A stretch of DNA of 64,000 nt. Origin: an uncultured Clostridia bacterium. GTDB taxonomy: Bacteria > Bacillota > Clostridia > Christensenellales > CAG-917. The stretch covers positions 124,001 to 188,000 of the forward strand of contig CALVQW010000001.1 in NCBI GenBank assembly GCA_944358385.1, given 5' to 3'. The position numbers were made by a program, and so were the translations under genes. Shown here piece after piece: positions 53,969 to 62,571 of this stretch. The notes under the pieces are model-generated. The model was not told where the DNA came from. It saw only the letters and a program-made list of their open reading frames with translations, and ran no database searches. Every line of letters begins with the position of its first letter. Position 1 is the first letter of the stretch.

Positions 53969-56900
53969 TCAGCCTATCTTCCTCACGGACACGGTCACCT
54001 TGTCGCCGTTGATGTTGAGTTCCTTGGCGTAGCCGTCGATGACATCGGTGAGCTTGTCGCAAAGCACGTCCTTCTTGAAGTCGCCCTTGCGGAACACTTC
54101 CAGCGCGACGCCTTCCGCCTTGTAGCCCACCACGATGTGATCGGTGACCTCGAAACCCGCCTCTTTGCGCATGGTCTGGATCTTGCTGACGATCTCGCGC
54201 TCCGCGCCTTCGAAGATGAGTTCGTCATCCAAAGTGGTGTCGAGCGCGACGGTGGTCTCGCCGTCGGACTCCGAGGAGAAGCCCTCTCTGCTCTTCACCG
54301 AGATGAGCAGATCCTCCTCTTTCAGTTCGATCTGCTTGCCGTCCGCCTCGGTGGTGTACACGCCGGCATTCCTCACCGCGGCGACGATCTCGTCCGCGTG
54401 TTCGGCGAGGATCTGACGTATCTTGCCGAGCAGCGCGCCGAACTTGGGACCGAGCGTCTTGAGCTGGGGTTTCAGTTCATAGCTTATGAATTTGCCGCTG
54501 TCCGAGGAGATCTGGACGTCCTTGACGTTGAGTTCGTCCTCAACAAGAGCTTTGAGTGCCGCGGAAAGTTCCTTCTTACCGTTGTAGATGAGGCGGCGGA
54601 GGGGCTGACGGTTCTTGACGCCCGCGAGGTTCCTCGCCGCTCTTCCCAGCATGACGACGGCAAGCACGTCCTTCATGCCCTCTTCCAGCGCGCGGTCCAC
54701 CATGCTCTCGTCCGCCTGCGGGAAGTCGCACAGATGCACGCTTTCGGGCGCGTCCTTGAAGAAGGGGGTGACCAGATTGCGGTACATGTTCTCCGCAAGG
54801 AAGGGCACGTAAGGCGCGATGATCTTGGTGAGAGTGGAAAGCACGGTGTAAAGAGTGGTGTAAGCCGCCTCTTTATCCTTCGTCATACCCTCTCCCCAGA
54901 AACGGTCGCGACAACGGCGGACGTACCAGTTGGACAGGACGTCCACATACGCGCCGATGGCACGCGCGGTCTCCGTGATCTTATACTCGCCTAGTCCCTC
55001 GTCCACGAACTTGATGAGGGTGTTCAGCCCGCTCAGGATCCACTTGTCCATGACGGTGAGCTTCTGATCCTCAAGCTTATGTTCGGAGGGATCGAACTTG
55101 TCTATCTCAGCATACAGCACGAAGAAGGCATAGGTGTTCCACAGCGTACCCATGAACTTGCGCTGCGCTTCGCTGACGTTCTCGGCGGAGAATCTCGACG
55201 GCAGCCAAGGGGCGGATGAGGTGTAGAAATACCATCTTGTGGCGTCCGCGCCCTGCTTGTCCAGCACGGTGAACGGCTCCACGACATTGCCCTTGTGCTT
55301 GCTCATCTTCACGCCGTCTTTGTCGTTGACGTGTCCGAGGACGATGCAGTTTTTGAAGGGGGAGCTGCCGAAAAGTATGGTGGACACCGCAAGCAGGGTG
55401 TAGAACCAACCTCTCGTCTGATCCACCGCTTCCGAGATGAAGTCCGCGGGGAAAGTCTCCTCGAATATCTCCTTGTTCTCGAAGGGATAGTGCCACTGCG
55501 CAAAAGGCATGGAGCCGCTGTCGAACCAGCAGTCCAGCACTTCAGGGGTGCGGATCATCTCGCCGCCGCACTCGCACTCCCACTTCACTTCGTCGATGTA
55601 GGGACGGTGCAGCTCGATGTCCTCTTTGAGACCGCCGAGTTTCCTCAGCTCCTCGCGCGAACCCACGACATGTATCTTGCCGCACTTGTTGCACACCCAT
55701 ATGGGCAGCGGAGTCCCCCAATATCTCTCACGGGAGATGCCCCAGTCTATGACGTTTTCGAGGAAGTTGCCCATCCTGCCCGTGCCTATGGTGGGGGGCA
55801 TCCAGTTGACGGAGGCGTTGGATGCGAGCAGTTGCTCCTTGACCGCCGTCACCTTGATGAACCAGGAACTTCTCGCATAATAGAGCAAGGGGGTGTCGCA
55901 ACGCCAGCAGAAGGGATAGCTGTGGGTGAACATCAGTTCCTTGAAGAGTTTGCCTTCCTCTTTCAGTCTCTCGATGATGAGCTTGTCCGCATCCTTTGCG
56001 AACACGCCTTTGAGGTCGTACGCCGCGTCCACAAAGCGTCCTCTGCCGTCCACCATCTGCACGAAAGGCAGCCCGTAGTGCTTGCCCACGTTGCTGTCGT
56101 CCTCGCCGAACGCGGGGGCGATATGCACGACGCCCGTGCCGTCCGTGAGAGTGACATAGCCGTCGCAGGTGACGTAATACGCCTTCTCTTTCGCGCCCGT
56201 GTCGTAGTCGAACAGAGGCTTGTACTCGGCGTACTCATATTCTTTGCCCTTCTTCACCGAGACCTTCTCGTACTCCCCTTCCTTAAAGAGGGAGGAGATG
56301 AGCGCGTCCGCCATGATGTAGCTCTCGTCGCCCACCTTGATCTCCGCGTAATCCTCTGCGGGGTTCACGCAAAGTGCGACGTTGCTCGGGAGCGTCCAGG
56401 GAGTGGTGGTCCATGCGAGGAAGTAGGCGTTCTCTCTCCCCTTCACTGCGAATTTGACGAATATGGACTTCTCCTCCACGTCCTTGTAGCCCTGTGCCAC
56501 TTCGTGCGAGGAGAGCGCGGTGCCGCAACGGGGGCAGTAAGGCACGATCTTGTAGCCTTTGTAAAGCAGCCCCTTGTCCGCCATCTGTTTCAATGCCCAC
56601 CACACGGACTCGATGTATCTGTCATCGTAGGTGATGTACGGGTCCTTCATGTCCGCCCAATACCCGATGCGGTCGGACATGACTTCCCACTCGTGCTTAT
56701 ACTTCCACACCGACTCCTTGCACTTTTTGATGAAAGGCTCGATGCCGTACTTTTCGATCTCCTGCTTTCCGTCTATGCCGAGCAGTTTCTCCACTTCGAG
56801 TTCGACGGGCAGACCGTGGGTGTCCCAGCCCGCCTTTCTCCTGACATAGTAGCCTTTCATGGTCTTGTAGCGCGGGATGATGTCCTTCATCACGCGGGTG

Positions 56901-57079
56901 AGGATGTGCCCTATGTGCGGCTTGCCGTTGGCGGTGGGAGGACCGTCATAAAAATTGAAACTTGCGTTGCCTTTGTTTTTTTCTACACTCTTTTCAAAGA
57001 TCTCGTTCTCTTTCCAGAACGCGAGGACTTCTTTCTCGCGCTCCACAAAATTGAGAGAAGTGTCAACGGGTTTGTACAT
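53969..57079 (-). CDS. ileS: Isoleucyl-tRNA synthetase
   Basis: A 1036-residue class Ia synthetase. Signature sequences: YDGPPTANGKPHIGHILTRVMKDI (HIGH), the editing CP1 region TTTPWTLPSNVAL, the VKMSKHKGN (KMSKS) loop, and a C-terminal anticodon domain. Length and the GPPTANGKPHIGH form suggest the IleS2-like (eukaryote-related) type found in some Clostridia. No T-box leader is visible upstream. Confidence 0.97.
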   Translation of the reverse strand: MYKPVDTSLNFVEREKEVLAFWKENEIFEKSVEKNKGNASFNFYDGPPTANGKPHIGHILTRVMKDIIPRYKTMKGYYVRRKAGWDTHGLPVELEVEKLLGIDGKQEIEKYGIEPFIKKCKESVWKYKHEWEVMSDRIGYWADMKDPYITYDDRYIESVWWALKQMADKGLLYKGYKIVPYCPRCGTALSSHEVAQGYKDVEEKSIFVKFAVKGRENAYFLAWTTTPWTLPSNVALCVNPAEDYAEIKVGDESYIMADALISSLFKEGEYEKVSVKKGKEYEYAEYKPLFDYDTGAKEKAYYVTCDGYVTLTDGTGVVHIAPAFGEDDSNVGKHYGLPFVQMVDGRGRFVDAAYDLKGVFAKDADKLIIERLKEEGKLFKELMFTHSYPFCWRCDTPLLYYARSSWFIKVTAVKEQLLASNASVNWMPPTIGTGRMGNFLENVIDWGISRERYWGTPLPIWVCNKCGKIHVVGSREELRKLGGLKEDIELHRPYIDEVKWECECGGEMIRTPEVLDCWFDSGSMPFAQWHYPFENKEIFEETFPADFISEAVDQTRGWFYTLLAVSTILFGSSPFKNCIVLGHVNDKDGVKMSKHKGNVVEPFTVLDKQGADATRWYFYTSSAPWLPSRFSAENVSEAQRKFMGTLWNTYAFFVLYAEIDKFDPSEHKLEDQKLTVMDKWILSGLNTLIKFVDEGLGEYKITETARAIGAYVDVLSNWYVRRCRDRFWGEGMTKDKEAAYTTLYTVLSTLTKIIAPYVPFLAENMYRNLVTPFFKDAPESVHLCDFPQADESMVDRALEEGMKDVLAVVMLGRAARNLAGVKNRQPLRRLIYNGKKELSAALKALVEDELNVKDVQISSDSGKFISYELKPQLKTLGPKFGALLGKIRQILAEHADEIVAAVRNAGVYTTEADGKQIELKEEDLLISVKSREGFSSESDGETTVALDTTLDDELIFEGAEREIVSKIQTMRKEAGFEVTDHIVVGYKAEGVALEVFRKGDFKKDVLCDKLTDVIDGYAKELNINGDKVTVSVRKIG

Positions 57080-57109
57080 CGGTTGCCTCTTTTATATAAA
57101 ATTAGGAAG

Positions 57110-57138
57110 ATTATACCTTAATTACGCGCGGAACGCAA
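57110..57138 (-). promoter_or_regulatory. Promoter of ileS operon
   Basis: Minus strand TTGCGT, 17-bp spacer, TATAAT. Confidence 0.6.
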
Positions 57139-57183
57139 CCGAATCACGCCTCTTTTTCGGATTTAGAAAGAACTCACGGGGAG

Positions 57184-57211
57184 TTGACATTTTCCTTCGT
57201 TGTGCTAAAAT
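57184..57211 (+). promoter_or_regulatory. Promoter of tRNA-Gly
   Basis: TTGACA, 16-bp spacer, TAAAAT. Confidence 0.6.
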
Positions 57212-57265
57212 ACTATCGTTGCCGTCCGGAGCGATGTTCTCTCGGCAGCGCAAATACCCTTGAAC

Positions 57266-57339
57266 GCGAATGTAGTTTAATGGTAAAACAGCAGCTTCCC
57301 AAGCTGCGGTCGAGGGTTCGATTCCCTTCATTCGCTCCA
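57266..57339 (+). tRNA. tRNA-Gly (anticodon CCC)
   Basis: A 74-nt tRNA with encoded CCA. The acceptor GCGAATG pairs with CATTCGC; the anticodon arm GCAGC-TTCCCAA-GCTGC gives CCC; the T-arm is GAGGGTTCGATTCCCTT. U73 is the discriminator. Confidence 0.93.
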
Positions 57340-57346
57340 AAGATTT

Positions 57347-57392
57347 AAAAACGCCGAAAGCCTTTCTGTATAATAGGGTTCGGCGTTTTAAT
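57347..57392 (+). terminator. Terminator of tRNA-Gly
   Basis: AAAACGCCGAA and TTCGGCGTTTT pair around a 20-nt loop. Confidence 0.7.
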
Positions 57393-57569
57393 ATACATGT
57401 GCCCTACGCAAAAATTCCGCATCTATTCCGATATGCTGACAAACCTTATGCCGCAAACCGGTGTTATCACGTCACAATATTGCAATACCTTCATGTCGCA
57501 AATGACATTAAGATTGACGTCGCTCTCGCACGGTGTTAAAATATTTTTGATGCAGAATAAGGAGCACAC

Positions 57570-58376
57570 ATGCAAAAATATATAATCACATGCGATGAAT
57601 CAACAAGACACGGCGCGAAGTACAGTTACTTTTACGGCGGCGTAATAATTCCGGAAAAGAAATACGAAAGTATAAGTAAAAAACTAAATTTGTATAAAGA
57701 GAATATAGGTCTTCCCCATGAAATGAAACGAACTAAAATCGACATGACAAATGTTTCGCGCTATATCGATATGTTAGATTTTTTCTTCACATTTGTGAAA
57801 AGCGGAGATATTCGTGTACGAGTCATGTTTTCGGATAATCGTGACTTAGAGGTGATCCCGAAAAAAGAGAACCAGACTTTTGTGAAGTTTTATTATTTAT
57901 TCATAAGGCACGCCTTCGCCCTGCCTTACGCAGGAGAAGATATCGGGTTAAGACTTATTTTTGATGAATTACCCGAAAGTGCAGCGACAAGAAAAGAATT
58001 CAAAAGCTATCTAATTAGCAATCTTACACACATCCCCAATGAGGATGCAAAAAACAGCGTGATCATCAAGCAAGATTCAATAGAGGAAGTCGACTCAAAG
58101 AAGCATATTATTCTGCAATGCGCAGATGTAATAGTAGGGCTCATCGATTTTATTTTAAATGATCCTCATAATCAAGCAATAGATAAAAGCAGAAAATGGC
58201 ACGCCAAGCACAAACTGTCCGAAGTCTTATTGGATTATATCGAACAACTGCATCCCAATTTTGAATTGTGCACTACTACGAGGCCTACAAAAGGCATAAA
58301 TGCCTGGCTGGACAAATATCGTCATTTCGTTTACAAAAAAACGAGAGACAAAAAAGCCCCCGCGCTACCTACATAA
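57570..58376 (+). CDS. DUF3800 family protein
   Basis: A 268-residue protein with the DUF3800 hallmarks: an N-terminal CDEST motif, LRLIFDELPE in the middle, and LQCADVIVGLIDFIL with the acidic C-terminal residue. The family is predicted to have an RNase H-like fold with Asp/Glu metal ligands and is common in mobile and defence regions. The gene is markedly more AT-rich than its neighbours and sits right after a tRNA gene, signs of transfer. It has an AAGGAG SD. Confidence 0.85.
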   Translation: MQKYIITCDESTRHGAKYSYFYGGVIIPEKKYESISKKLNLYKENIGLPHEMKRTKIDMTNVSRYIDMLDFFFTFVKSGDIRVRVMFSDNRDLEVIPKKENQTFVKFYYLFIRHAFALPYAGEDIGLRLIFDELPESAATRKEFKSYLISNLTHIPNEDAKNSVIIKQDSIEEVDSKKHIILQCADVIVGLIDFILNDPHNQAIDKSRKWHAKHKLSEVLLDYIEQLHPNFELCTTTRPTKGINAWLDKYRHFVYKKTRDKKAPALPT

Positions 58377-58697
58377 GCCACCCACGGTAAACGCAGGCAT
58401 TCGATAGCAACAGAGGCTTATTGTCAATGATATTGTACGTAAGTTTGGACAAAAAATCAAGCATTTATGCAAAATTGAATTAAATTCGAAATTTAGCCTG
58501 CTATTGAAAATGCGTGCCTGATAAAATCTTATCAATTAAAATTAGCCCAACAGTAAGCAATCAACAATTTATTATACCGATTTTTTCTATACATTCGATA
58601 AGTGGACATCTTAAAACTCAGCAACAAGATTCTAATGGGTGTCACCAATGCCATTCATTAAACAACATGCGACTTCTTCCCTCTCAAACACTCTTCA
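58377..58697. other. AT-rich intergenic region
   Basis: No gene is supported; a 67-codon open frame at 58514-58717 lacks an SD and a coding pattern. Its composition matches the DUF3800 gene, so it is probably part of the same acquired segment. Confidence 0.4.
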
Positions 58698-58726
58698 TTG
58701 ACAATGAATTAGTTTAGATTTATCCT
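58698..58726 (+). promoter_or_regulatory. Promoter of the ABC exporter
   Basis: TTGACA, 17-bp spacer, TATCCT. Only six bases separate it from the ATG, so the mRNA should be leaderless. Confidence 0.55.
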
Positions 58727-58732
58727 AAAAAT

Positions 58733-59638
58733 ATGTGCAAAAAAGACATCGCCGTGGCGACTCACGGCATCACCAAGATATACGGCGGGATCAAACGCGT
58801 CGACGACGTCTCCCTCTCCGTGAGGAAGGGGGAGATCTACGGGCTTATAGGCAGGAACGGCGCGGGCAAGACCACCCTCATCCGCATGATCCTGGGCATC
58901 GCCGCCCCTTCATCCGGGAGTGTCGAGCTTTTCGGCGAGACCGCTCCCAAAGCTCTTGCGGAGGTCAGGAGAAGGACGGGCGCGCTCATCGAGCAGCCCG
59001 CGTTCTATCCCCGCCTTTCCGCAGAAGGCAACCTCAAAGCGTACTGTCTCGCGGTCGGGTTGCGCTCCGCCGACATCCCCGCCCTTCTCAAGCTTGCGGG
59101 CTTTGAGGACACGGGCAAGAAACAGGTGCGCAACTTCTCCCTCGGCATGAAACAGCGGCTTGCGATCGCCATGGCTATGGCGGGCGAGCCTGATCTGCTC
59201 TTTTTGGACGAACCCGTCAACGGGCTGGATCCCACAGGCATTTTTCAGGTGCGGGAACTCATCAGACGGCTCAACGAGGAGCGCGGCGTCACCGTGGTCA
59301 TCTCCTCGCATCTGCTGGGGGAACTCGGTCGTGTGGCAACGGCATACGGGGTGATGCGGGAAGGCAGGCTGATAAAAGAGGTGCGCGGAGAGGAACTTGC
59401 CTCTCTCTCCCGTCCCAGGATAAGAGTGGTGGTCGCGGACAGGGAACGCGCCGCTGCGGCGTTTGCCAAAAGATATGCGGCGGGAGAATACGTCATGCGC
59501 GAAAACGTCATAGACATCTTCGCCCCCGCGGAAAAGCTCGCCGAAACGGGCGTGTGGCTGATGAACGAGGGCGTCCCCGTCCTGCAACTCAGCGCGGAAC
59601 GCGGAGATCTTGAAACCGCGTTCATAGACATGTTGTAG
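58733..59638 (+). CDS. ABC transporter ATP-binding protein (BcrA-like)
   Basis: A 301-residue ATPase. Walker A GRNGAGKTTLIR, signature NFSLGMKQRL, Walker B LLFLDEPVNGLDP, and a switch His in SSHLLGEL. The best-known relatives drive bacitracin/lantibiotic-type exporters. It has no SD. The permease follows 9 bp later. Confidence 0.93.
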   Translation: MCKKDIAVATHGITKIYGGIKRVDDVSLSVRKGEIYGLIGRNGAGKTTLIRMILGIAAPSSGSVELFGETAPKALAEVRRRTGALIEQPAFYPRLSAEGNLKAYCLAVGLRSADIPALLKLAGFEDTGKKQVRNFSLGMKQRLAIAMAMAGEPDLLFLDEPVNGLDPTGIFQVRELIRRLNEERGVTVVISSHLLGELGRVATAYGVMREGRLIKEVRGEELASLSRPRIRVVVADRERAAAAFAKRYAAGEYVMRENVIDIFAPAEKLAETGVWLMNEGVPVLQLSAERGDLETAFIDML

Positions 59639-59647
59639 GAGGCGGCT

Positions 59648-60502
59648 GTGAAAAGACTCAAAGAATTTTTCGGACTCATCCTCTCCGACCTTCTCAAACT
59701 CTCCCGCATGAAGAGCGTCTACATCGGCTTGGCTGTGATGCTCTTCATCACCGTCATCTTCGCCTTGGCGCAGAGCGCGCTCGGCAACCTCATCGAGGAC
59801 ATGGCAACATCGGGCACGGAGTCCGCGCCTCCTCTTGCGGCGGAGGACGTTACCTCCGTCTTTATGTTCTCTTTGCTCAACGGCGCGCCCGCCTCAACGG
59901 GTGTGTTCTTCCTCATCCCGATCATCGCCGCCCTCTTTGTCGGCACGGATTTTTCCTCCGGTATGTTCCGCCTTTATGCAGGGCGCGGTGTGCACAAAAA
60001 CGACCTTTACATCTCCAAATTCGTTGTCATAACCCTGCTTACGGTCGTTTACGTCTGCATCGCCTTCGCAATGGGTGCGGCAGCGGCGGGCATAGCCGAC
60101 ATGAGCGAAAGCGCGCGTTCCTACATGTTTTCCTACACAGCGCAAGCCTTCGGATCATATCTCCTTCTCTCCCTAGTGACGGCTGCGATATGCACTTTCG
60201 TCTGCTTCCTGCTCCGCTCCAAAGCGGGCGCGATGGCGATGCTTCTCGCCATGCTCATAGTGCTCGGCGACATCCTCGTCACCGTGGTGCAGATCGCCCT
60301 CGCCATGACCGTAACGGGGACGGACGTGACGGGCAATTTCGTCTATATGTACTTTGATCCTTACTACTGCGCGGACGCCTTCGCATACGCGCGCGATCTC
60401 ACCCCGCAGACGGCAGGCATTGCATACGGCGGCTCGGTGATGTGGCTGGTCCTATTCTTCACCGGCGGCTTGCTCCTCAACGCCAAACGCGACATAAAAT
60501 AG
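59648..60502 (+). CDS. ABC-2 type transporter permease
   Basis: A 284-residue membrane protein with about six hydrophobic helices and a large extracellular loop between the first two. The stretch GTDFSSGMFRLYAGRGVHKNDLYISKF is typical of BcrB/ABC-2 permeases. It begins with GTG (SD GGAGG). With the ATPase it forms an exporter, perhaps for peptide antibiotics or a self-protection function; the substrate is unknown. Confidence 0.88.
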   Translation: MKRLKEFFGLILSDLLKLSRMKSVYIGLAVMLFITVIFALAQSALGNLIEDMATSGTESAPPLAAEDVTSVFMFSLLNGAPASTGVFFLIPIIAALFVGTDFSSGMFRLYAGRGVHKNDLYISKFVVITLLTVVYVCIAFAMGAAAAGIADMSESARSYMFSYTAQAFGSYLLLSLVTAAICTFVCFLLRSKAGAMAMLLAMLIVLGDILVTVVQIALAMTVTGTDVTGNFVYMYFDPYYCADAFAYARDLTPQTAGIAYGGSVMWLVLFFTGGLLLNAKRDIK

Positions 60503-60583
60503 TACTCTCGCCACACGCGACATAATCCCCCTCTCGACACCGGGTGCCGCCGCGCGATACTTTGCGCGCGCATAAATTTTCTA

Positions 60584-60611
60584 TTGAAAATCTACGATTT
60601 TATGTTATAAT
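60584..60611 (+). promoter_or_regulatory. Promoter of the TIR-methyltransferase gene
   Basis: TTGAAA, 16-bp spacer, TATAAT. A GGAGG SD follows before the ATG at 60641. Confidence 0.7.
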
Positions 60612-60640
60612 GACTTTCATAGACTTCACGGAGGAGAAAA

Positions 60641-61948
60641 ATGGGCAAGATCGACGTTTTCCTGAGCTATGAACACAGCATGAAATCGGTGGTAGACCAC
60701 ATTTGTGCCGCACTTGAAAGCGACGGCATAAGGTGCTGGTACGCGCCCCGCGACGCCGTGGGCGATTACGCTACCAGCATTATGAATGCCATAGATGAGG
60801 CGCGGGTGTTTGTCGTCGTACTGAACAATGCCGCATCCGAGTCCGTCCACGTCCTCAACGAGGTGGAGAACGCATACAAGCGCATTGTCGAAAAGAACGG
60901 CGACCTCACCATCCTTCCCTTCCGTCTCAGCAATGAGGATCTTTCAAAGGCGATGGAATATTACATCAACCGCCTGCATTGGATAGATGCCTCATCTCAG
61001 GGAGTGGACAACGCTATTGCGGAGCTTAAGAGCAAGGTCAAAGCAATACTCTCCCCTCGCTCCGACGCATCGAGCGCACAAAGAGCGCGCACTGCGAACC
61101 CCTATTTCAAAGAGGATGATAAAAAAGAAAAGCACCGTCTCGCCGTCCAGCAAGAACTTTTAAGGAACTTCGATGCCGAGCTTTATGACAAGATCGCGGC
61201 GGAAACGGACACCCTCACCGTGCTTGACCTCGGCAGTGCGGACGGCAGCTTTGTCATGGACAGACTCGGCAGACGCGAAAATCTCGGAATGTTGCTGGGC
61301 ATCGACTATGACCAAAGTTGCGTCGACGCGGCGAACTCCGCCTACGGCTCGGACAAGATCGCTTTCAGGCAGGGCGACCTAGAGTCGGACTCCATCGAAA
61401 ACGTCATCCGCGCCTTTTTGGACGAGAAAGGCATTGCAGGGTTCAATGTCATCAACCTTTCCATGGTCATACTCCACCTGCAAAATCCGCAGAAATTGTT
61501 GCGCATCGTGCGAAAATTCGCGGTGAAAAACGCAGTGGTCATAATCAAGGACATAGACGACGGGTTCAACGTCGCCTACCCCGACACCGACGGCAATTTC
61601 GAAAAAGCCATCAAAATGTGCGCCGACAGCCCGTTTTCCGGATTCAGGGAGAGCGGGCGGCAGATCCCTCACCTTCTCCACAAAACGGGCTTCCGTGATG
61701 TGAGGCTTGTAAAATGCGGCGTGGATACCATTGGAATGGACTATGACGAGAGAGAGGCCCTCTTCGACACTTACTTCTCCATCATCAAAATGGATTTCGA
61801 CCGTCTGGCAGAAGAAGTGCCCGACGACAAACAATACAGCGAGTACCGCGACTGGCTCGCCGAGCATTATGCGGATATGGAAGATGCCTTCCACGAGGAC
61901 GATTTCTTCTTCTCCCTCGGTTTCGTGCTGTTTACCGCAAGACGCTAA
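60641..61948 (+). CDS. TIR domain fused to a SAM-dependent methyltransferase
   Basis: A 435-residue protein. Residues about 1-135 form a TIR domain: DVFLSYEHS (5-13), CWYAPRD (32-38), AIDEARVFVVVLNNAASES (50-68) and a likely catalytic Glu74 in LNEVENAY, matching the NADase glutamate position. A linker (about 140-170) leads to a Rossmann methyltransferase (about 185-345) with motif I VLDLGSADGSF and an acidic DYDQ at the end of strand 2. The C-terminus is acidic and helical. No second gene is attached, and a terminator follows. Combination of NAD-cleaving or binding with methyl transfer is unusual; defence or stress function is inference. Confidence 0.85.
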   Translation: MGKIDVFLSYEHSMKSVVDHICAALESDGIRCWYAPRDAVGDYATSIMNAIDEARVFVVVLNNAASESVHVLNEVENAYKRIVEKNGDLTILPFRLSNEDLSKAMEYYINRLHWIDASSQGVDNAIAELKSKVKAILSPRSDASSAQRARTANPYFKEDDKKEKHRLAVQQELLRNFDAELYDKIAAETDTLTVLDLGSADGSFVMDRLGRRENLGMLLGIDYDQSCVDAANSAYGSDKIAFRQGDLESDSIENVIRAFLDEKGIAGFNVINLSMVILHLQNPQKLLRIVRKFAVKNAVVIIKDIDDGFNVAYPDTDGNFEKAIKMCADSPFSGFRESGRQIPHLLHKTGFRDVRLVKCGVDTIGMDYDEREALFDTYFSIIKMDFDRLAEEVPDDKQYSEYRDWLAEHYADMEDAFHEDDFFFSLGFVLFTARR

Positions 61949-61970
61949 CGCAATGCCACAAAAAAACGAA

Positions 61971-61998
61971 AAAGATCCGCACTGTGCGGATCTTTTTT
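61971..61998 (+). terminator. Terminator after the TIR-methyltransferase gene
   Basis: AAAGATCCGCA and TGCGGATCTTT pair around CTG, followed by T runs. Confidence 0.85.
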
Positions 61999-62044
61999 GT
62001 GCAACAAAACATAACGGCGGGCGGATGCGGTTTATGCGGTCATG

Positions 62045-62080
62045 AAAAAACGAAACGCCGCACTCTGCGACGTTTCGTTT
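62045..62080 (-). terminator. Terminator of SRP RNA
   Basis: Minus strand GAAACGTCGCA and TGCGGCGTTTC pair around GAG, followed by GTTTTTT. Confidence 0.8.
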
Positions 62081-62347
62081 GCTGCGCACCGACTCCGACA
62101 GTTCGAACCGAAGCGGAAACCGCATAGGTAGCTCCTTCAAAGTTTCCCCGTGGCACACGGCAACGCCTGCTTAGTGCTGCTGCGGTCAAGCCCTGACACG
62201 GTTCACAGTATGCAGTTGCACGGGACCTTGCTATCAACACCCCTTGTGCGGCGCGGCCTCCCATAAGAAAAGCCTCGGACGGCGTTCGACACTGCTATGG
62301 CGGATTGCAGTTTACAGGGCACCGCCGGCTCCCCGTCTAGCGCAGCT
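62081..62347 (-). ncRNA. ffs: Signal recognition particle RNA, large Bacillus type
   Basis: About 267 nt. The Alu domain shows GCTAGACGGGGAGCCGGCGG, TGCCCTGTAAACTGCAATCCGC and GGTGTTGATAGCAAGGTCC, as in B. subtilis scRNA. Domain IV contains GAACCGTGTCAGG and GCAGCAGCACTAAG. The 5' GCTGCGC and 3' GCGCAGC ends pair. The apical loop of domain IV differs from the usual UCC-GGAA-GGA (see findings). It is the RNA partner of Ffh. Ends are estimated from promoter and terminator. Confidence 0.93.
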
Positions 62348-62352
62348 TTGCT

Positions 62353-62381
62353 ATTATAGCATCTCTCTTTGCCTTTTGCAA
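62353..62381 (-). promoter_or_regulatory. Promoter of SRP RNA
   Basis: Minus strand TTGCAA, 17-bp spacer, TATAAT. Confidence 0.7.
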
Positions 62382-62571
62382 CAAAATTCTCTCGGCAGAC
62401 GCAAACTGCGCACACATTAAGCACCCGCCGGCACAAAAACCACATCTTCTCGCCGCACATTCACCGCGCTTGACCGGGCGCGGAGGAAAACCGACAAAAT
62501 GCGGGAGATGATTGGTTTACCTTTTTACTTTCGGTATTGAAAAAGAGTAAAGAAGGTGGTAGACTTGAAGT

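Noticed and set aside
57080..57265. T-box leader of ileS
   Set aside because: No T-box consensus or specifier hairpin; ileS has a short leader after a simple promoter.
58514..58717. 67-codon frame before the ABC exporter
   Set aside because: No SD, promoter or recognisable domain; AT-rich non-coding pattern.
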